DNA of 8,853 nucleotides from Sulfuricurvum sp. (GCA_024635855.1 JAGXHZ010000138.1:1-8853); one strand, 5' to 3'; shown: positions 1 to 6,904, counted from the first letter of the stretch. Numbers and translations are program-made. Notes: generated by a model not told the origin, from the letters alone.

Positions 1-353
1 ACATTAGTGTTGTCTCCTTCTCTTCATTTGGCAAAGCACTTAAAATGATGTCGTTAGAGCTTAACAAAAATATCAAAATCGGCTCACATGTTACGCTTGG
101 GGTCAAAGCCTCAAGCATATCGTTAGCCAAAAATATCAGCACAGAGCTGAGTATATCAAATCAGTTACAAACCAACGTTATATCCGTCAATAACGGAACA
201 CTGCTCGCAAGCGTCAAACTTCGTTTTGAAGATTTTATTTTAGAGAGCATCATCACACTAGAATCTTCAAAGCGACTGAGTTTACATGAGGGCGATACAG
301 TCGTTGCACTTATAAAGTCAAGTGATTTATCTATTTTGGAGCTTGTCAAATGA
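1..353 (+). CDS. TOBE (Mop-type) molybdate-binding protein, 5' partial
   Basis: The frame is open from the window edge (first full codon at 3) through the Met-Met at 45-50, so the true start lies upstream. The residues before that Met (ISVVSFSSFGKALK) continue the domain naturally, so Met at 45 is internal. Of the 116 residues visible, two TOBE/Mop-like halves can be seen. The first ends in the typical 'MMSLEL...IGSHVTLGVKASSISLAKN' pattern. The second runs from about 'QTNVISVNNG' to 'GDTVVALIKSSDLSIL'. TOBE domains bind molybdate or tungstate in the cytoplasm, as storage or sensing modules. The gene overlaps modB by 4 bases (ATGA at 350-353), which places it in the mod transport operon, probably after modA. 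No helix-turn-helix is visible in this part, but the N-terminus is missing, so a ModE-like regulator cannot be fully excluded. Confidence 0.8.
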   Translation, partial: ISVVSFSSFGKALKMMSLELNKNIKIGSHVTLGVKASSISLAKNISTELSISNQLQTNVISVNNGTLLASVKLRFEDFILESIITLESSKRLSLHEGDTVVALIKSSDLSILELVK

Positions 354-1030
354 GCGAATTAGATTTTGCCCCGTTTCTTCTCTCCTTTAAGCTCGCAGCC
401 ATTACGACCTTTATACTTTTTGTTATTGCCCTCCCCGTTGCATGGTGGCTCTCTCAGACAAAATGCAGATGCAAACCCTTTGCCGAGGCTGTTGCTTCAC
501 TTCCGATTGTTCTTCCTCCTTCTGTTTTGGGCTTTTACATTCTCTTCGCCCTTTCTCAAAACTCTCCTATCGGTATATTTTTTGAAGAGACATTCGGAAT
601 AAAATTGGTTTTTAACTTTACGGGACTTGTGGTTGCCAGCTGTTTTTACTCTTTTCCCTTTATGGTTCAGCCGCTTCAAGGCGGATTTGAGACGCTTAAC
701 AAAAACATGCTCGAAGCCTCCTACATTGCAGGAAAAAGCAAGTTGCAGACGCTCTATTTTGTAGCACTCCCAAATATAAAACCTGCACTTATCACGGCAA
801 TTATCATCACTTTTGCCCACACCGTAGGCGAATTTGGAGTGGTTCTCATGGTGGGCGGTTCAATACCCAATGAGACCAAAGTAGCCTCTGTTGCCATCTA
901 TGAGGCAGTTGAGATTATGGATTACAAGACGGCACATATTTATAGTTTGATTATGCTTTTCCTGAGTTTTTTGGTGCTTTTAGGCGTCTATCTCTTTAAC
1001 CGCCGCCACAATAAAAGGATAGGAGTATGA
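350..1030 (+). CDS. modB: Molybdate ABC transporter permease ModB
   Basis: This is the inner-membrane permease of the molybdate (or tungstate) ABC importer, 226 residues, a normal ModB length. Hydrophobic segments lie at about residues 10-34, 50-70, 88-108, 135-158 and 196-216. The cytoplasmic EAA loop that docks on the ATPase is at 122-141 (E122-A-S, G128, then L140-P141). The ModB hallmark 'GEFGVVLMVGG' with 'IPNET' follows at 160-176. The start is supported by a TGGAG site at 337-341, 8 bases upstream and inside the preceding gene. ATG and the upstream TGA share ATGA, and the same happens at the end with modC, so the three genes are translationally coupled. Molybdate and tungstate cannot be told apart from the permease alone. 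Confidence 0.95.
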   Translation: MSELDFAPFLLSFKLAAITTFILFVIALPVAWWLSQTKCRCKPFAEAVASLPIVLPPSVLGFYILFALSQNSPIGIFFEETFGIKLVFNFTGLVVASCFYSFPFMVQPLQGGFETLNKNMLEASYIAGKSKLQTLYFVALPNIKPALITAIIITFAHTVGEFGVVLMVGGSIPNETKVASVAIYEAVEIMDYKTAHIYSLIMLFLSFLVLLGVYLFNRRHNKRIGV

Positions 1031-1878
1031 TAGAACTCTCACTGCAAAAAAAGCTTCAAGGCTCGCATGGCGCAATGAGTCTTGATGTCAATTTAGAGAT
1101 AAAAGAGCATGATTTTGTCGCCCTCGCAGGCAAAAGCGGAAGCGGAAAAACAACACTTCTCCGGATTTTAGCCGGACTGGAAGAGACACATGGAGAGATA
1201 AAAGTCTCAGGTACAATTTGGCAAAACGACACTCTTTCCATGCCAACGCAAAAAAGGGAAATTGGTTTTGTCTTTCAAGATTATGCACTCTTTACAAATA
1301 TGAGCGTTTTAGAAAATCTTTTGTTTGTGGCAAAAGATAAAAAACTGGCTTCGCATCTGCTAGAACTCACAGAACTAACAGAACTGCAAAACCGCCTTCC
1401 AAACATGCTCAGCGGCGGACAGAAACAGCGTGTCGCACTCTGCCGCTCTCTTATGAAGCGACCAAAAATACTGCTTATGGATGAACCGCTCTCAGCACTT
1501 GACATGGAGATGCGGAACAAGCTCCAAAATGATATTTTAAAGCTTCACAAGGAGTTTGGAACAACTACAATTATGGTAAGCCACGACCCAAGCGAGATTT
1601 ACAAACTTGCAAGCAGGGTCGTCATGCTAAGCCATGGAAAAATAATTCAAGACGGGACACCGAAAGAGGTTTTATTACAAACAAAGGGGAGTCAAAAATT
1701 CTCCTTAAGAGGCGAACTGCTGGACATCATAAAAGCGGATGTGATTTATATCGGTATTATTGCAATTGGGCAGAATATAGTCGAAGTGGTTATGGATGAA
1801 GCAGAAGCAAAAACATTTAAAATCGGACAGAGCGTCCATGTAAACACGAAAGCTTTTGCCCCCTCTTTAAGTCACTGA
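1027..1878 (+). CDS. modC: Molybdate ABC transporter ATP-binding protein ModC, short form
   Basis: This is the cytoplasmic ATPase that drives ModB. It shows Walker A GKSGSGKTT at 35-43, the Q-loop FQDY with Q84, the signature LSGGQ at 128-132, Walker B ILLMDEP at 148-154 with catalytic E153, a D-loop SALD and the switch histidine H186. About 60 residues follow the nucleotide-binding domain and look like a single TOBE unit. Typical ModC proteins of about 350 residues carry a longer C-terminal module, so this one is short, and the separate TOBE protein encoded upstream may complement it. An AAGGA site at 1015-1019 precedes the ATG by 7 bases, and the start overlaps the modB stop. The 3' end overlaps the convergent P-type ATPase gene by 12 bases. 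Confidence 0.93.
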   Translation: MIELSLQKKLQGSHGAMSLDVNLEIKEHDFVALAGKSGSGKTTLLRILAGLEETHGEIKVSGTIWQNDTLSMPTQKREIGFVFQDYALFTNMSVLENLLFVAKDKKLASHLLELTELTELQNRLPNMLSGGQKQRVALCRSLMKRPKILLMDEPLSALDMEMRNKLQNDILKLHKEFGTTTIMVSHDPSEIYKLASRVVMLSHGKIIQDGTPKEVLLQTKGSQKFSLRGELLDIIKADVIYIGIIAIGQNIVEVVMDEAEAKTFKIGQSVHVNTKAFAPSLSH

Positions 1879-4395
1879 CACTCTTTTTAAATAACGATAT
1901 TCGACCCATTTATACCCCTCCGCCATGCTGAAAATTCCTAGCGATGCAATCAAAACATATCCCCATATTTCCGCTGTCGGAGGTACGACATGAAACCACT
2001 CCGGAAGGATATAAAGGGCAATCATTTGCAAACCCATTCCAAGAGTGACTCCTGCCCATATCCAAGGGTTGATACCGAGGCTAGTTCGGATATTTTTGAA
2101 AAAAGGTTCTGACTCTTTCTGTGAAAGGATAGCATTAATCCATTGCGCCATGACAAGTGTTGTAAATGCGGCCGTCATAGCCATTTCATAGGAGTAGTTG
2201 TGTGAGAGTAAATACAAAAATAGCCCCAGCACCATCACTGCAGTTGCAGAAGCAAACCAAACAATTCGATAAACCAAAATAGGGTCAAAAAACTGTCTGC
2301 TTATCGGACGGACAGCACGATGCATCACATCACCCTCTTCGTTACATACGGCAAAAGTTTTATCACAGACACCATCCGTAACAACATTCACCCACAATAT
2401 TTGAGTCGGATGAATCGGAAGGGGGAGTGCCATCACGATTGCGCAGGTGATAATAATAATTTCACCAAGACTTGTTGATAAAAGATAAAAAATTACTTTG
2501 CGAAGATTGTCGGCGATTACCCTTCCTTGGCGGATTGCATTGATAATGACACCAAGATTGTTATCGACAATGACCATTTTGGCAGAGGATTTAGCCGCTT
2601 CGCTCCCGCTTCCCATGGCAATCCCAAGATCAGCCGCCTTAAGCGCCGGAACATCATTAACCCCATCACCGGTGACGGCAACAATATCACCCCCTCTTTG
2701 CAGAGTCTGGACGATTCTATATTTATGATCAGGCATGGCACGGGCAATGACGGAAGTATGTTTTAAAGACTCCAAAAGGTCATCATCGCTTAGAGTATCA
2801 ATCTCTTTTCCCAAAAGAATCGAATCCCCATGATTCATCATTCCAACCTCTTTTGCAATGACACCTGCAGTAATCGGATTATCTCCCGTAATCATGATGA
2901 TACGAATCCCTGCTATTTTAGCGAGAGAAATAGCCTCTTTAACTCCCTCTTTAGCCTTGTCTGCGAATCCGACAAGACCGACCATCGTGATTTTCCATTG
3001 ATGAGGATCCTCCCATTCACTGTCACTCACACCAAATGCCAACACTCTTAACCCTTGCAATGCCATCTTGTCATGTGTATCGCTCAAAATTTTTTGCTCT
3101 TTTACACTGTTCGTGCTACGCGTCAGAAGTGCTTCGTATGCCCCTTTGACATGCAGTTTTTCAACATTATCGACACGATTCACAGTTGCCATCATTCGCA
3201 ATGCCGGATCAAAAGGGTGATCAAAAACACGCTCAAAATCACTATTAATGGTGTCAAAGTCGCTCTCAAGCCAACGGGCTAAAGCAACATCGACATTGTC
3301 TCCTTGTTGCTCTCTGGCATCGTTGCATAATGCCGCACATCGGCGTAACTCGATCATGTCGAGAGCAAATGGTTCTTTTACCGATAATATCCCCTCGGTA
3401 ATGGTTCCTGTTTTATCAGTCGCGATAAGGGTCGCGCTCCCCAGTGATTCCACGGAAGGGAGATGACGCACCAGAATTTTGTGGTGACTCAACCGATATG
3501 CCCCTATTGCCAATATAACGGTGATAACGATTGGAAGCCCTTCTGGAACGGAAGAAACCAGCTGTGCGAGCAAAATCATAATCGTTTCATCAACGCTGCG
3601 TCCTTGAAGTAGCGAGATTATTCCCAACACGAAAAGAATCGAGACAATTGCTCCCAATAGTCTAGCCGATAAACGACGCATGGCCTGAGTGAGGGGAGAG
3701 TGAGGGGAGCTTTGCTGTGCCGCTTGTGCGATACGAGCCATAATCGTCGATTCAGCCGTCGCAAAAATAACACCGACTCCCTTTCCTCGAACAACTAATG
3801 TGCCGGAGAAGAGAGAGTTTATTTGCTCATAAAGCAAGGCTGTTTCCGCTAAAACAGGTTCGCTTGATTTATCACATGCCAATGATTCTCCAGTCAACAG
3901 TGCTTCATCGACCTGCAAAGCAAACGATTGCAACAGACGCATATCAGCAGGGACTACATCCCCCTCCCCTATTATGACAATATCCCCGGGAACGAGTTCT
4001 CGAGAGGGAAGTGTGATTTCAATGCCATTGCGTAAAACACGAGAATGACTCTCTGTGAGTTTTTGAAGCGACCTAATAGATGTTTCTGCCTTTAGCTCTT
4101 GATAAAAACCTAGTAGCGCATTGATGATAAGTATAAATGAAATAATAATTGCATCTTTGGTGTGATCCATAAATGCACTGATAACAGCTGCTGCTACTAA
4201 AATAAGCACTATGGGACTGGCAAATTGATTTAAAAATATTGCTACTTTGGAGCTCTCTTCTTCAGTCAAAACATTGGGACCAAACTGTTCATAACGCTTT
4301 TGGGCATCAGCAACGTCCAGTCCGTTAGGGGTAGTTTTTAAATCTGAAAGTACATCATCTCTGTTTTGAGCCCATGGCGAGCGAGGTTGTGTCAT
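1867..4395 (-). CDS. P2-type cation-translocating P-type ATPase
   Basis: This is an inner-membrane ion pump of 842 residues, related to the SERCA/PMR1/PMCA calcium pumps and Na+/K+ pumps. Numbered from the Met at 4395, it has an N-terminal cation-ATPase domain (about 1-60), the actuator TGES at 168-171, M4 with PEGLP at 284-288, the phosphorylated Asp327 in DKTGT, nucleotide-domain KGA at 417-419, TGDNP at 503-507, the hinge GDGVND at 576-581, and M5/M6 with LGE (E645) and WVNVVTDG (N670, T673, D674). The frame opens 18 codons further upstream. The 4395 start is preferred because AAAAGGA lies 8 bases upstream (4404-4410) and the ATG overlaps the DGK stop as ATGA. The site-II ligands of SERCA are kept, whereas Asn768 of site I is Ser here and the M8 Glu appears absent, so transport of one Ca2+-like ion per cycle is an inference. 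The substrate is not proven. No N-terminal heavy-metal domain or CPC motif is present. Confidence 0.93.
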   Translation of the reverse strand: MTQPRSPWAQNRDDVLSDLKTTPNGLDVADAQKRYEQFGPNVLTEEESSKVAIFLNQFASPIVLILVAAAVISAFMDHTKDAIIISFILIINALLGFYQELKAETSIRSLQKLTESHSRVLRNGIEITLPSRELVPGDIVIIGEGDVVPADMRLLQSFALQVDEALLTGESLACDKSSEPVLAETALLYEQINSLFSGTLVVRGKGVGVIFATAESTIMARIAQAAQQSSPHSPLTQAMRRLSARLLGAIVSILFVLGIISLLQGRSVDETIMILLAQLVSSVPEGLPIVITVILAIGAYRLSHHKILVRHLPSVESLGSATLIATDKTGTITEGILSVKEPFALDMIELRRCAALCNDAREQQGDNVDVALARWLESDFDTINSDFERVFDHPFDPALRMMATVNRVDNVEKLHVKGAYEALLTRSTNSVKEQKILSDTHDKMALQGLRVLAFGVSDSEWEDPHQWKITMVGLVGFADKAKEGVKEAISLAKIAGIRIIMITGDNPITAGVIAKEVGMMNHGDSILLGKEIDTLSDDDLLESLKHTSVIARAMPDHKYRIVQTLQRGGDIVAVTGDGVNDVPALKAADLGIAMGSGSEAAKSSAKMVIVDNNLGVIINAIRQGRVIADNLRKVIFYLLSTSLGEIIIITCAIVMALPLPIHPTQILWVNVVTDGVCDKTFAVCNEEGDVMHRAVRPISRQFFDPILVYRIVWFASATAVMVLGLFLYLLSHNYSYEMAMTAAFTTLVMAQWINAILSQKESEPFFKNIRTSLGINPWIWAGVTLGMGLQMIALYILPEWFHVVPPTAEIWGYVLIASLGIFSMAEGYKWVEYRYLKRVSVT

Positions 4396-4781
4396 TGTAA
4401 AAATCCTTTTACTACTTTCATCACTTCCAGAAATATGATGATTATCCACACAAAAATGGCAATTCCCGCAGCCGCGGCAGCAATATCTTTGATAATACCG
4501 ATTTTTTCATTGTAACGGGTTTCCATAAAATCACAAACTGCCTCAATCGCTGTGTTGAAGAGTTCCGCTGTAAGCATGACTCCAGTGGAGAGGATGATTA
4601 ATGAAGCATCGACCCACTCATTAAAAATTAAAACCGGAATGAGTATTAGAACCGAAACCACAATTTTATACATAACGCTGAAATCATACAGCACGGCAAA
4701 GCGTAAACCAGAAAGGATGATTTTAAATTTTTTCAGGGGATGATACCCATGCTCACCCGTATCTAAAAATTTGTTTTTCAT
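4392..4781 (-). CDS. dgkA: Diacylglycerol kinase (DgkA-like) integral membrane lipid kinase
   Basis: This is a small trimeric-type membrane lipid kinase of 129 residues (E. coli DgkA has about 122). The family phosphorylates diacylglycerol, or undecaprenol in some Gram-positive relatives, at the inner membrane. The catalytic segment 'TAELFNTAIEAVCD' at 71-84 carries E73 and E80, matching E69 and E76 of the E. coli enzyme, followed by N91-E92-K93 and K99-D100. Three hydrophobic helices are visible at about 36-54, 58-82 and 100-120. In the amphipathic N-terminal segment, the positions of E. coli Glu28 and Glu34 appear as Asp33 and Lys39, a divergent subtype. The start at 4781 is chosen over a Met 13 codons upstream because AGGGGGG at 4787-4793 sits 5 bases away and the ATG overlaps the PAP2 stop as ATGA. 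Whether the lipid is diacylglycerol or a polyprenol cannot be read from the sequence. Confidence 0.88.
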   Translation of the reverse strand: MKNKFLDTGEHGYHPLKKFKIILSGLRFAVLYDFSVMYKIVVSVLILIPVLIFNEWVDASLIILSTGVMLTAELFNTAIEAVCDFMETRYNEKIGIIKDIAAAAAGIAIFVWIIIIFLEVMKVVKGFLQ

Positions 4782-5416
4782 GCCAACCCCCCTGATTTTA
4801 TCACCAATAGGGCGATGCAACTCCAGGTAATCGCAATGAGAGCTCCGGCAAGAACATCAGTTGGAAAATGAACCTGCAGATACATTCGTGAGAGTGCGAC
4901 CCCCAATGCAATAAAGAGCAATACCCCCGTCAATAGATTGTCAAATAAAGAACTTCCATGATAGATAATAATCCAAACCAAAAGGCTGAAAGTAACAATT
5001 TGAGAGGTATGCGCACTAGGGAAGGAGGGGTCGATTGGCAGTTCGTTGATGATAGGAAAAAAAAGGGGTCGTTTTCTTTCAAGCTGGTATTTGAGAACAT
5101 ATGTTGTTAAAAATGCACCCCAAAATCCAATTCCCAAAAATTTTTCAACATTTTCAAAATATTGTGAAAGAGTGAGTATAAGAACGATATAAAGAGGCAA
5201 TAGTATCCACAAAGAACCCAACCATGTAATAGAGGAAAAGAAGTTGTCCAGAGTAGGATTTTTTATTTTATGAAACCAGTGCAAGACACTTTCATCAAAC
5301 TGTGCCAAATGGCCGTTACGCATAGATAAAGTTAAAGAGATAAAGGCACCAATGGCAATAATAAGAATAGTGAATAGCCATTGCTCGTCAAGAGTAATTT
5401 TTTCATTAAACTGCAT
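4778..5416 (-). CDS. PAP2-family membrane lipid phosphatase
   Basis: This is a polytopic type-2 phosphatidic acid phosphatase of 212 residues. Such enzymes dephosphorylate phosphatidate, phosphatidylglycerol-phosphate or undecaprenyl diphosphate on the periplasmic face. All three signature motifs are intact: KX6RP at 109-117 (K109, R116, P117), PSAH at 133-136 with His136, and SRX5HX3D at 176-187 with nucleophile His183 and Asp187. Hydrophobic segments lie at about 14-30, 64-84, 94-108, 140-152, 160-175 and 188-206. It is the first gene of an operon with the lipid kinase and the cation ATPase, with a good AGAGGAA site just before the ATG. The substrate cannot be assigned. Co-translation with a DGK suggests interconversion of a lipid and its phosphate, for example in lipid-carrier or diacylglycerol recycling. 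Confidence 0.92.
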   Translation of the reverse strand: MQFNEKITLDEQWLFTILIIAIGAFISLTLSMRNGHLAQFDESVLHWFHKIKNPTLDNFFSSITWLGSLWILLPLYIVLILTLSQYFENVEKFLGIGFWGAFLTTYVLKYQLERKRPLFFPIINELPIDPSFPSAHTSQIVTFSLLVWIIIYHGSSLFDNLLTGVLLFIALGVALSRMYLQVHFPTDVLAGALIAITWSCIALLVIKSGGLA

Positions 5417-5419
5417 AAT

Positions 5420-5430
5420 TTTCCTCTTTT
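5420..5430 (-). promoter_or_regulatory. Shine-Dalgarno region of the PAP2 gene
   Basis: The minus strand reads AAAGAGGAA 5 to 6 bases before the ATG at 5416-5414. It is a strong ribosome binding site and fixes the start of the first gene in the three-gene operon. Confidence 0.7.
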
Positions 5431-5442
5431 TAGTGAAAATAT

Positions 5443-5448
5443 ATTATA
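5443..5448 (-). promoter_or_regulatory. Probable -10 box for the PAP2-DGK-ATPase operon
   Basis: A perfect TATAAT on the minus strand lies 26 bases before the PAP2 start, which implies a leader of about 20 bases. No good -35 hexamer is present at 17 bases. TTGTTT lies at 19-base spacing and is the best candidate. The surroundings are AT-rich, as is usual for Campylobacterota promoters, where the -35 is often weak. Confidence 0.5.
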
Positions 5449-5504
5449 CAATGTTTAAGTTAAGATTAAACAATAAAGAAACAATTTTGGAATTAACTTC
5501 GCAT

Positions 5505-5759
5505 CTAAGAAAGATGTTTAGATTTGGCAAGCGCCTCTTCTATTTCCTCTTTATTTATATCTCCTGTGAGATCAAGCTCGACCTCGCCGTCTGCTCCGCT
5601 CACTTCCATATTTTGAATCTTTTTTTTCGTTGTATCACTCATACATTCGCATTTTCCGCTTGAGCAATTCTGCACCATGGTTACAATATTTTGTAGCTTT
5701 ACATCACCGCTAAACGATATTTTCACACCCTTTGCTGTTGCATTTACATTTTTATTCAT
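5505..5759 (-). CDS. Small three-cysteine protein of unknown function
   Basis: An 84-residue soluble protein with no signal peptide and no membrane segment. I do not recognise a named family. A cluster of three cysteines, C32, C37 and C39 (NCSSGKCECM), sits in the middle, followed by a lysine-rich turn and an acidic C-terminus. The two halves look alike: residues 12-25 (VKISFSGDVKLQNI) and 60-73 (VELDLTGDINKEEI) match without gaps in the pattern beta-strand, S/T-G-D, helix start. GGAGAA at 5765-5770 precedes the ATG by 5 bases. It starts 20 bases after the end of the oxidoreductase gene, so the two are probably co-transcribed. The cysteines could bind a metal or undergo redox change, but that is speculation. 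Confidence 0.75.
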   Translation of the reverse strand: MNKNVNATAKGVKISFSGDVKLQNIVTMVQNCSSGKCECMSDTTKKKIQNMEVSGADGEVELDLTGDINKEEIEEALAKSKHLS

Positions 5760-5779
5760 TTTTCTTCTCCATAAGCACT

Positions 5780-6892
5780 TTAAGTTTCAGTTACAGGAAC
5801 AATACTTTTATCTAAAGACACTCTACAAAAAAAAGAATAGTCTGTATAGCCTTTCTCACCTTGTGTATAGAAAGTCTTTGAATCAGGTGCATTTAGAATA
5901 GAGTTAGCTTTAAAACGCTCGGGTAAATCAGGGTTGGCTAGAAAGAGTCTTCCAAATGATATAGCATCCGCCAGATTCTTTTCAAGGGCCTCATTCGCTT
6001 TTTCTTTAGTGTACCCTCCATTAGCAATCAATACTCCTTTGTAGGCATCTCTTAAAATTGATAGTTCCACAATATTCGCTCCATACTTTATATCATCTTC
6101 AAGAGCATCTATGATGTGAAGATAGGCAATATTAAAATCATTTAACTTTTCACATATATAGGAAAAATGTTTCTGCGGATTAGAGTCTGTCATATCGTTA
6201 AATGTACCACTTGGAGAGAGTCTGACTCCTGTTTTATCTGAACCAATTTCAGCCGTTACCGCTTTTACGACATCAAAAAGAAAACGGCTTCTATTTTCTA
6301 TGCTTGAGCCGTACTCATCTTCTCTTTTGTTGGTGCCATCGCGCAAGAACTGGTCTAGTAAATAACCGTTTGCAGCGTGTATTTCAACGCCGTCAAAACC
6401 AGCTTCCATCGCATTTTTTGCACCATTTACATAATCTTGGACAATACCTTGTATCTCATCTGTTTCAAGTACTCTTGGTGTTTCAAACTCTTTGGTTCCC
6501 TCAAAAGTATTGATATTACCAGCCGGTTTGATAGCCGAAGGAGCTACAGGAAGTTCTTCGCCGTGATAAGAGGAGTGAGATATTCTTCCCACATGCCATA
6601 GTTGTAAGAATATCTTACCCTCTTCTTTATGCACGGCATCTGTCACTTTTTTCCAGGCTTGTACTTGCTCAACTGTATGGATTCCCGGAGTGGCTGGGTA
6701 GCCGATACCCTGAGTTGAGATTTGCGTTCCCTCAGATATAATTAACCCCGCTGAAGCTCTTTGAGCATAATATGTAGCCATTAAATCATTTGGCAAATTC
6801 TTGTCGACACTTCTGCGTCGCGTCATAGGAGCCATAAAAATTCTATTTTTTAAAGTGTAATTTCCAATTTTAATAGATGAAAAAAGGTTCAT
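5780..6892 (-). CDS. Old Yellow Enzyme family FMN oxidoreductase (NemA-like ene-reductase)
   Basis: This is a cytoplasmic FMN-dependent NAD(P)H oxidoreductase of the NemA/PETNR/OYE class, which reduces activated alkenes such as N-ethylmaleimide and nitro compounds. The TIM-barrel landmarks are in order: APMTRR with Thr24 near the flavin, LQLWHVGR at 96-103 with Gln97, the substrate pair His172 and Asn175 in IHAANGYLLDQF with Tyr177, Arg224, and FGR at 313-316. The His/Asn pair matches OYE1 rather than the His/His of PETNR. Relatives end at about 'GYTDYPxL'. This protein reaches that point (GYTDYSFF, 348-355) and then continues 15 residues, because an 8-T run keeps it out of the phase that would end in Leu-stop (see findings). 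AGGAG precedes the ATG by 6 bases. Physiological substrate unknown. Confidence 0.93.
   Translation of the reverse strand: MNLFSSIKIGNYTLKNRIFMAPMTRRRSVDKNLPNDLMATYYAQRASAGLIISEGTQISTQGIGYPATPGIHTVEQVQAWKKVTDAVHKEEGKIFLQLWHVGRISHSSYHGEELPVAPSAIKPAGNINTFEGTKEFETPRVLETDEIQGIVQDYVNGAKNAMEAGFDGVEIHAANGYLLDQFLRDGTNKREDEYGSSIENRSRFLFDVVKAVTAEIGSDKTGVRLSPSGTFNDMTDSNPQKHFSYICEKLNDFNIAYLHIIDALEDDIKYGANIVELSILRDAYKGVLIANGGYTKEKANEALEKNLADAISFGRLFLANPDLPERFKANSILNAPDSKTFYTQGEKGYTDYSFFCRVSLDKSIVPVTET
5827..5834 (-). repeat. 8-T homopolymer at the OYE C-terminus
   Basis: The coding strand has C, eight T, then GTAG. In the frame as read, codons run TCT TTT TTT TGT AGA. With nine T the codons become TCT TTT TTT TTG TAG, which stops exactly where relatives of this enzyme end. 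It is a possible slippage site, sequencing error or real one-base deletion. Confidence 0.6.
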
Positions 6893-6898
6893 AACAAA

Positions 6899-6904
6899 CT
6901 CCTA
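6899..6904 (-). promoter_or_regulatory. Ribosome binding site of the OYE gene
   Basis: The minus strand reads AGGAGT 6 bases before the ATG at 6892. It is the strongest Shine-Dalgarno match nearby and supports this start. Confidence 0.65.

Noticed and set aside
497..820. 107-codon minus-strand frame inside modB
   Set aside because: It is a shadow of modB, which has an intact EAA loop and ModB signature.
4396..4449. 18-codon upstream extension of the P-type ATPase
   Set aside because: The internal Met at 4395 has a good ribosome site and overlaps the DGK stop as ATGA, while the extension lies inside the DGK gene and does not resemble the family N-terminus.
4782..4820. 13-codon upstream extension of the DGK
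   Set aside because: The Met at 4781 has AGGGGGG 5 bases upstream and an ATGA overlap with PAP2. The extra residues (MHRPIGDKIRGVG) come from inside the PAP2 gene.
5502..5516. Inverted repeat CATCT/AGATG as a terminator of the OYE unit
   Set aside because: The stem is only 5 weak pairs, overlaps the stop codon of the small gene and is not followed by a T-run.
5352..5663. 103-codon plus-strand frame across the PAP2 promoter and small-protein gene
   Set aside because: It is Phe- and Leu-rich antisense sequence to better-supported genes and to a promoter, with no domain.
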